Assembly (NCBI GenBank): GCA_025965815.1
Contig: JAOPWF010000264.1
Coordinates: 1 to 18,681, forward strand
Reading direction: 5' to 3'
Length of the DNA: 18,681 bases
From: Mycobacterium sp.
GTDB lineage: Bacteria > Actinomycetota > Actinomycetes > Mycobacteriales > Mycobacteriaceae
Shown: piece after piece, positions 13,190 through 18,681 of the stretch
Numbering within the stretch: the stretch's first letter is position 1
Layout of the letters: each line of letters starts with the position of its first letter
The notes under the pieces: model-generated
Told to the model about the DNA's origin: nothing
Databases searched by the model: none
Seen by the model: only the letters and a program-made list of their open reading frames with translations
Program-made: the position numbers and the translations under genes

Positions 13190-15523
13190 CTAACCAGTCT
13201 CCGTCACGGACACCTTGGGCCGCGCTGACTTACCGTCGCCCGGCGTGTGATCGGCGTCATCTTGGCGCGGGCGCTCATCGCCGGACTCGCTGATCCCGAT
13301 CCGCTCGTGCAACCGCGCGAGCGGTTTGGGCGCCCACCAGTTCCATCTGCCCAGCAGGTGCATGAAGGCGGGTACCAGCATCATCCGCACCAGCGTGGCG
13401 TCGACCAGCACGGCCAGCGTCAGCCCGACACCGAACATCCGCATGAACTGCACCTGTGCGGCGATCAGGGCGGCGAACGATATGGACATCACCAGTGCCG
13501 CGGCGGTGATCACCCGTCCGGTGTGGGCCAGACCCAGGGCGACGCTCTCGTCGTTGTCCTCCCGGGTTCGGGCTTTGCTTGATGTCGCTGGCCCGGCGGC
13601 TCCGGCCTTCAGCCAGTACTCCCGGATTCTCGAGACCAGGAACACCTCGTAGTCCATGGACAGCCCGAATGCGATGCAGAACAACAGCACCGGCATGTTG
13701 GCGGTCAACGTGCCCGTCGGTGTGGTTCCGAATGCGCCGAGATGACCGTCCTGGAAGATCCACACCAGCGCACCGAACGCGGCGGTCAGCGACAACACGT
13801 TCAGTACCAGCGCCTTGAGCGGCAACACCACGCTGCCGGTCAGCAGGAACAGCAACCCGAAGGTGATGATCGCGATCACGCCGAGCACCAACGGCAGCCG
13901 TGATGTGATGGCCTGAACGCTGTCGTGGTTGACCTGGGCGGTGCCGGCGAACTCGACGGCGCGGTCCGCCGGTCCGGGAACCGCGTGCAGCCGGTCGAGT
14001 TGCGTCTGCGAGCTGTCCGAGAACAACGGAGCGGTACTGCCGACGGTCAGGAAAGCGCTGCCGTCCGCAATCCCGGTGGGCGCCGAGGGCGGACCCACCT
14101 TGCGTCCGCCGACGAACGTGCCCGTCGGCGTGGACACGTTCGACACGTCCTGCACGCGCGACAGCTCGGCGCCGTACCGCTCCAGATCTGCCGGTGCCAC
14201 GCCGTTGGCATCGGGGATCACGACCTGGACGGAAGTCGCGGAGTTGTTGGTGAAATCGTTGCGCATCTGGTCGCCGACCTGATGCGCCGACGCGGACGGC
14301 GGCAGCACCCGGTCGTCCGGGAAGCCGAACTTCACACCGAGGAAGGGCGTGCCGAGCAGGACCAGCAGCGCGATGACCGCGAGCCCGATCGGAACGGACC
14401 TCCGCGTGACGAATTTTGTTGTGCGATACCAGAATTGCTGTTCGACCGGTTTGCGGACCGGCTCGGGCCTGCGCAGCACGCGACGCACGAGGCGACGGAC
14501 ATCCAGCGAGTCCAGCCGATCACCCAGCAGCACGATGGCCGCGGGCGTCACCACGATCGCGGCGAGTGCGGCGAAGGCCACCGTCGCAATCCCCGCGTAG
14601 GCGAACGACTTCAGGAAGTACATCGGGAAGATGACCATCGCGGCCATCGACAGCGCGACCGTGGTCGCCGAGAACACCACCGTGCGCCCGGCGGTCACCA
14701 TCGTCCGCACCAGCGCTTCGTCGCGGCTCGCGCCCTCCGCGAGCTCGTCGCGGTACCGGCTGATGATCAGCAGCGTGTAATCGATCGCCAGCGCCAGGCC
14801 CAATGCGGTGCTCAGGTTGAGGGCGAACACCGAGACGTCGGTGCTGAAAGTGATGGCCCGCAGCACCGCCATCGATCCGAGGATCGCCATCAGACCGACC
14901 GCCATCGGGAGGGCCGCGGCCAGCAGCCCGCCGAACACCCACACCAGGACAATGAAGCTCAGCGGGATCGCGATCGACTCCATCAGCAGCAGATCACGCT
15001 CGCTTTGGCCGTTGATCTGGGAGTAGACGGTGGCGACGCCGCCGGCCCGGACGGTGACGCCGTTTCGGTCGTGCACCAGCTGGTCGGACAGTTCCTTGGC
15101 GTACTTCTGGGCGTTGGCCTCGCCACCGTCGAGTACGGCGACGATCAGTCCGGAGTGGCCGTCCTTGCTGACCAGCTCGGAGGCCGCCTGCGGCTGCGCG
15201 GTCCAGGCCGATGTCACGTTCGCCACGTGTGGTGATTGGCGCAGCCGGTCGGTGATCTCGGTGCCGACGCCGCGGGCGGCCGGGCTGCTGATCCCGCCGG
15301 GCGCGGTGACGGTGATCAGCAGCTGCTGGTCACTCTGCCCGAACTTGTCCGACAGCAGCTGGGTGGCCTGCGCCGATTCGGAGGTCGGGTCCTGCAATCC
15401 CCCGGCCGACAGGCTCTTGGCGACGGGGATGCCGAAGATTGCCGCGGCCACCATCACCAGTGCGGCAACGGCGATGATCCGCCGTGGCGCAGCGATGGCC
15501 AGATGTGCGATCCGTTGCAGCAC
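13190..15523 (-). CDS. mmpL13: MmpL-family RND transporter, uninterrupted MmpL13-like protein
   Basis: 777 residues from GTG 15523, with a GGAAGG ribosome site about 8 nt upstream. Layout: cytoplasmic start and first membrane helix (about 15-35), a periplasmic loop, a helix cluster near 180-350 that includes LALAIDYTLLIISRYRDELA (the MMPL motif with the Asp-Tyr pair that relays protons), a second single helix near 375-395, a second periplasmic loop, and the second helix cluster near 545-740 with FGLSMDYEVFLVSRIREYW. A polar tail follows. Such proteins export lipids or siderophores across the inner membrane by proton motive force. In H37Rv the corresponding locus is split as mmpL13a and mmpL13b (303 + 470 aa by memory); here it is one frame. 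It lies one base before tetR in the same operon. Confidence 0.92.
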   Translation of the reverse strand: MLQRIAHLAIAAPRRIIAVAALVMVAAAIFGIPVAKSLSAGGLQDPTSESAQATQLLSDKFGQSDQQLLITVTAPGGISSPAARGVGTEITDRLRQSPHVANVTSAWTAQPQAASELVSKDGHSGLIVAVLDGGEANAQKYAKELSDQLVHDRNGVTVRAGGVATVYSQINGQSERDLLLMESIAIPLSFIVLVWVFGGLLAAALPMAVGLMAILGSMAVLRAITFSTDVSVFALNLSTALGLALAIDYTLLIISRYRDELAEGASRDEALVRTMVTAGRTVVFSATTVALSMAAMVIFPMYFLKSFAYAGIATVAFAALAAIVVTPAAIVLLGDRLDSLDVRRLVRRVLRRPEPVRKPVEQQFWYRTTKFVTRRSVPIGLAVIALLVLLGTPFLGVKFGFPDDRVLPPSASAHQVGDQMRNDFTNNSATSVQVVIPDANGVAPADLERYGAELSRVQDVSNVSTPTGTFVGGRKVGPPSAPTGIADGSAFLTVGSTAPLFSDSSQTQLDRLHAVPGPADRAVEFAGTAQVNHDSVQAITSRLPLVLGVIAIITFGLLFLLTGSVVLPLKALVLNVLSLTAAFGALVWIFQDGHLGAFGTTPTGTLTANMPVLLFCIAFGLSMDYEVFLVSRIREYWLKAGAAGPATSSKARTREDNDESVALGLAHTGRVITAAALVMSISFAALIAAQVQFMRMFGVGLTLAVLVDATLVRMMLVPAFMHLLGRWNWWAPKPLARLHERIGISESGDERPRQDDADHTPGDGKSARPKVSVTETG

Positions 15524-15557
15524 GTCACGTCCTTCCGCCGGAAGTCAGCTATCGACG

Positions 15558-15580
15558 GTAACTTATCAGCGGTAAGTTAC
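15558..15580. promoter_or_regulatory. TetR-type operator overlapping the mmpL promoter
   Basis: GTAACTTA (15558-15565) and TAAGTTAC (15573-15580) are perfect inverted 8-mers around a 7-bp spacer. The site covers the spacer and -10 of the predicted mmpL-tetR promoter, so a bound repressor would block RNA polymerase. Assignment to the adjacent TetR is inference from position and symmetry. Confidence 0.7.
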
Positions 15581-15589
15581 GGCTGTCAA
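15560..15589 (-). promoter_or_regulatory. Canonical promoter of the mmpL-tetR operon
   Basis: On the minus strand a perfect -35 TTGACA (15584-15589) and -10 TAAGTT (15560-15565) are separated by 18 bp. The transcription start would be near 15553, giving a 30-nt leader with GGAAGG before the GTG at 15523. A consensus -35 is unusual in mycobacteria and points to strong expression held in check by the overlapping operator. Confidence 0.65.
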
Positions 15590-15720
15590 CGAGTGTGTGT
15601 CCACCGTTACTACGGCGAGGAGCGACCGATTGTTCACTGCGTTGTTCACAGCATCCCCACAGGCACCTGGGCTTCGGAGGCACGGCAACCACCGATTTGG
15701 ATGCCCGGCCCGAGACATCA

Positions 15721-16216
15721 GTGGCCGACATCGGACTGCTGATTCTGCGCGTCGCCGTCGGCGCGACGATGCTGCAGGCCGGGCTCATCAAGGTATTCGA
15801 CTTCAACACCACGGCCACTTTCATGGAGACGGGTGGCTGGCGCCTCCCTGAGTCCGCGGCTTTCACGGTCCTGGCGGCCGAAACCGCAGGTGGCGCGCTG
15901 CTGCTCCTCGGACTACTGACGCCGTTGGCCGCATGTGCGGTGATCGCGGCGATGCTCGACGCGTGGGCGGTGAACGTCTCCGGCGGGGCGTTCTGGTCAA
16001 TGCCCTTCAATGTGCCGTTCATGGTGGCGGTCGGGGCGGCAGCGGTGTTGTTCACCGGTCCGGGCGCATTGTCGCTGGATGCGCCTGTTCGGGCGTCATC
16101 GGTGGCCTGCGCCGATCGCGATCGGGCTGCTGACCGTCGCGATCGTCGCCGCGATCGCCACCTGGGTCCTGCTCAACGGCGCCAACCCGATCCACTTCAG
16201 CGCTCCGGCGGCCTGA
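15721..16216 (+). pseudogene. DoxX-family membrane protein gene with a frameshift
   Basis: From GTG 15721 the frame reads VADIGLLILRVAVGATMLQAGLIKVFDF, then FMETGGWRLPESAAFTVLAAETAGGALLLLGLLTPLAA and WSMPFNVPFMVAVGAAAVLFTGPGALSLDA, three membrane segments of a DoxX/DUF4870-like protein. At 16081-16085 (a GCGC tract) the family pattern leaves this frame and resumes in another as RLFGRHRWPAPIAIGLLTVA and the final helix to TGA 16214-16216. A missing 2 bp (or extra 1 bp) explains it. In the original frame translation ends only at 16282-16284 with a non-membrane tail. The start is uncertain: the frame is open to 15595, GGAGG lies at 15676-15680 far from any ATG. Possible sequencing error must be excluded. 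DoxX proteins are membrane redox or uptake components of unknown exact function. Confidence 0.75.
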
Positions 16217-16236
16217 CATCGTGGGGTGCCGCGCCC

Positions 16237-16285
16237 TACTCGCGAGTAAGAGTCGCGGGGCCGCCGTGTCCTACTCGCGAGTAGG
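16237..16285. promoter_or_regulatory. Twin palindromes with identical 12-bp cores, 35 bp apart
   Basis: The core TACTCGCGAGTA occurs at 16237-16248 and again inside the perfect 16-bp palindrome CCTACTCGCGAGTAGG at 16270-16285. Centres are 35 bp apart. Paired perfect palindromes of this size are typical dimeric repressor operators (TetR-like). The regulator is not identifiable; the site is unlike the operator at 15558. The small acidic ORF starts 65 bp downstream, making it the obvious target. Confidence 0.65.
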
Positions 16286-16337
16286 AATTGCCACCATATT
16301 CCGAATCGTGACTCAATGTCCTCTTAATGGTGACCCA

Positions 16338-16343
16338 TACAGT
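16338..16343 (+). promoter_or_regulatory. Possible -10 element for the small acidic ORF
   Basis: TACAGT fits TAnnnT and is followed by 7 nt before the ATG at 16351, close to the leaderless layout seen elsewhere in this window. Confidence 0.35.
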
Positions 16344-16350
16344 CAGTGTC

Positions 16351-16479
16351 ATGTGGATCGACGACTTCAGTGCAGACGTCATCAAGGTTGACTTCGATGC
16401 GCTCTACCACGGCGACGTGCTGGTAGAGGGCGACACCTCCGAGCAGTTCGACGAATGGCCCCTTCCGACCGCAGTCTGA
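16351..16479 (+). CDS. 42-aa strongly acidic small protein, unknown function
   Basis: An ATG at 16351 opens a 42-codon frame reading MWIDDFSADVIKVDFDALYH and ending EWPLPTAV. It has about a dozen Asp/Glu, one Lys and no Arg or Cys, with no signal peptide or membrane segment. I do not recognise a family. Support for a real gene is contextual: paired palindromes and a candidate -10 upstream, and a perfect 10-bp hairpin beginning 3 nt after the TGA. No Shine-Dalgarno precedes it; an in-frame GTG at 16330 would add seven residues. The acidic composition could suit an antitoxin-like, nucleic-acid-mimic or adaptor protein, but nothing in the sequence establishes any of these. Confidence 0.5.
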   Translation: MWIDDFSADVIKVDFDALYHGDVLVEGDTSEQFDEWPLPTAV

Positions 16480-16481
16480 CC

Positions 16482-16505
16482 GCACGCGCCCGGCTGGGCG
16501 CGTGC
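16482..16505 (+). terminator. Perfect GC hairpin after the small acidic ORF
   Basis: GCACGCGCCC (16482-16491) pairs fully with GGGCGCGTGC (16496-16505) around a GGCT loop, starting 3 nt after the stop codon. No T-tract follows, which is common for mycobacterial terminators. Confidence 0.65.
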
Positions 16506-16556
16506 CGGCAGACTTACCGATGGGCTACGCCCGTCGAGGACGGTTTGCTCCACTCC

Positions 16557-16576
16557 GGCGCCTGAGCGCCCTTTTT
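16557..16576 (+). terminator. Intrinsic terminator with T-tract
   Basis: GGCGC (16557-16561), loop CTGA, GCGCC (16566-16570), then CTTTTT on the plus strand. This Rho-independent form with a T-tract differs from the T-less hairpins in the rest of the window and lies beside the start of the atypical right-hand segment. Confidence 0.6.
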
Positions 16577-16586
16577 CCGTTGACTT

Positions 16587-18387
<1,801 letters not shown>

Positions 18388-18423
18388 GATAAAAAACCTT
18401 TCCCTGGACGTTTCTTGTATGGG

Positions 18424-18515
18424 GCGAATGGCGAGTAGCGAATGGCGAATGGAAAAAGCAGACACCGCTATCTACGTCGTAAGTTCTTCCTCCCTATTCG
18501 CTACTCGCCATTCGC
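18424..18515. repeat. Inverted repeat of alphaproteobacterial type
   Basis: GCGAATGGCGAGTAGCGAAT at 18424-18443 is perfectly inverted at 18496-18515, with 52 bp between the arms. Both arms sit in runs of the same degenerate unit (GCGAATGGCGAAT at the left inner side, CGCTATTCGC at the right outer side). Repeats of this wording are abundant in Bradyrhizobium, Rhodopseudomonas and related genomes and foreign to mycobacteria, to my knowledge. The right arm touches the stop codon of the neighbouring TetR gene; the left arm is 37 bp before the SDR start. Confidence 0.85.
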
Positions 18516-18681
18516 TATTCGCTCCTTCTCGTCGTCGTCAGCATGCCACCGCAAATCAGCGCTTCCATGTGCCTGATGTACTGGCGGCAGACTTCTTCGG
18601 TGACCGGCCCGACCCCGGTCGCGCGCGACATCGCGTGCCGGCCGAAGAACAGATGATCGCAGGCGCCGATCAGGCTGGTGT
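18515..18681 (-). CDS. C-terminal end of a TetR-family regulator, cut by window edge
   Basis: The minus strand enters the window in frame and reads TSLIGACDHLFFGRHAMSR, ATGVGPVTEEVCRQYIRH and MEALICGGMLTTTRRSE before the TAG at 18515-18517, 54 residues. GACDHLFFGRH and the EEVCRQYIRHMEAL helix fit the last helices of TetR regulators found beside lipid and steroid catabolic genes. The DNA-binding part is outside the window. The last residues (TTTRRSE) are encoded by DNA running into the inverted repeat, so the repeat probably replaced the original terminus. The gene is upstream of SDR and the oxidoreductase on the same strand and is the candidate local regulator. Confidence 0.7.
   Translation of the reverse strand, partial: TSLIGACDHLFFGRHAMSRATGVGPVTEEVCRQYIRHMEALICGGMLTTTRRSE

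Noticed and set aside
13925..15235. 436-codon plus-strand frame opposite the mmpL gene
   Set aside because: Arg/His/Gln-rich shadow of MmpL codons, no family features.
16521..16532. Small GGGC-TAC-GCCC hairpin
   Set aside because: A 4-bp stem is expected by chance in DNA of this GC content.

Overview
The window is high-GC actinobacterial DNA, almost certainly from a Mycobacterium/Mycolicibacterium. The gene order and orientations from about 1 to 15.5 kb match what I recall of the M. tuberculosis H37Rv stretch Rv1145-Rv1159 read in reverse: pimE start, two Ala/Pro-rich secreted proteins (Rv1158c- and Rv1157c-like), Rv1156-like HhH-GPD protein, Rv1155-like F420-dependent FDOR-B protein, Rv1153c-like O-methyltransferase, Rv1152-like GntR regulator, Rv1151c-like sirtuin, an Rv1147-like methyltransferase remnant, and an MmpL protein in the position of mmpL13a/b. 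Several genes show a -10 hexamer ending 5-6 nt before the start codon, the leaderless arrangement common in mycobacteria. The Rv assignments are from memory and were not searched.

Layout. 1-2.4 kb: pimE (edge, minus strand) diverges from two secreted repeat-rich paralogs that share a duplicated promoter/leader. 2.4-3.8 kb: a 48-aa Cys/His protein missed by length-limited ORF calling, a nitroreductase and the Rv1156-like protein. 3.9-8.7 kb: a membrane-protein block (DUF485 subunit plus acetate-type sodium:solute symporter, an MFS exporter, a membrane acyltransferase) lying between the Rv1156-like and Rv1155-like genes. 8.7-12.1 kb: DUF5302 and Rv1155-like genes, then a coupled run of methyltransferase fragment, DUF1697 and O-methyltransferase, then divergent GntR and sirtuin genes. 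12.05-12.5 kb: truncated and frameshifted methyltransferase remnant. 12.5-15.6 kb: mmpL-tetR operon with a strong promoter overlapped by a perfect inverted repeat. 15.7-16.5 kb: frameshifted doxX, two identical-core palindromes, a 42-aa acidic ORF and its hairpin.

From about 16.55 kb to the end the DNA changes character. An oxidoreductase, a short-chain dehydrogenase and the tail of a TetR regulator are separated by AT-richer intergenic DNA carrying a long inverted repeat of the GCGAATGGCGAGTAGCGAAT type that is typical of Bradyrhizobium/Rhodopseudomonas-like alphaproteobacteria. This is either a horizontally acquired segment or a chimeric join, and it is the main point that needs checking.

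How genes may work together: the symporter probably imports acetate or propionate, and the Rv1151c-type sirtuin deacylates acetyl-CoA synthetase, so both would touch short-chain acyl-CoA metabolism. TetR probably represses its own mmpL operon. The final TetR-SDR-oxidoreductase group looks like an acyl-CoA or lipid catabolism module. No CRISPR array, tRNA, rRNA, phage or insertion sequence was seen.
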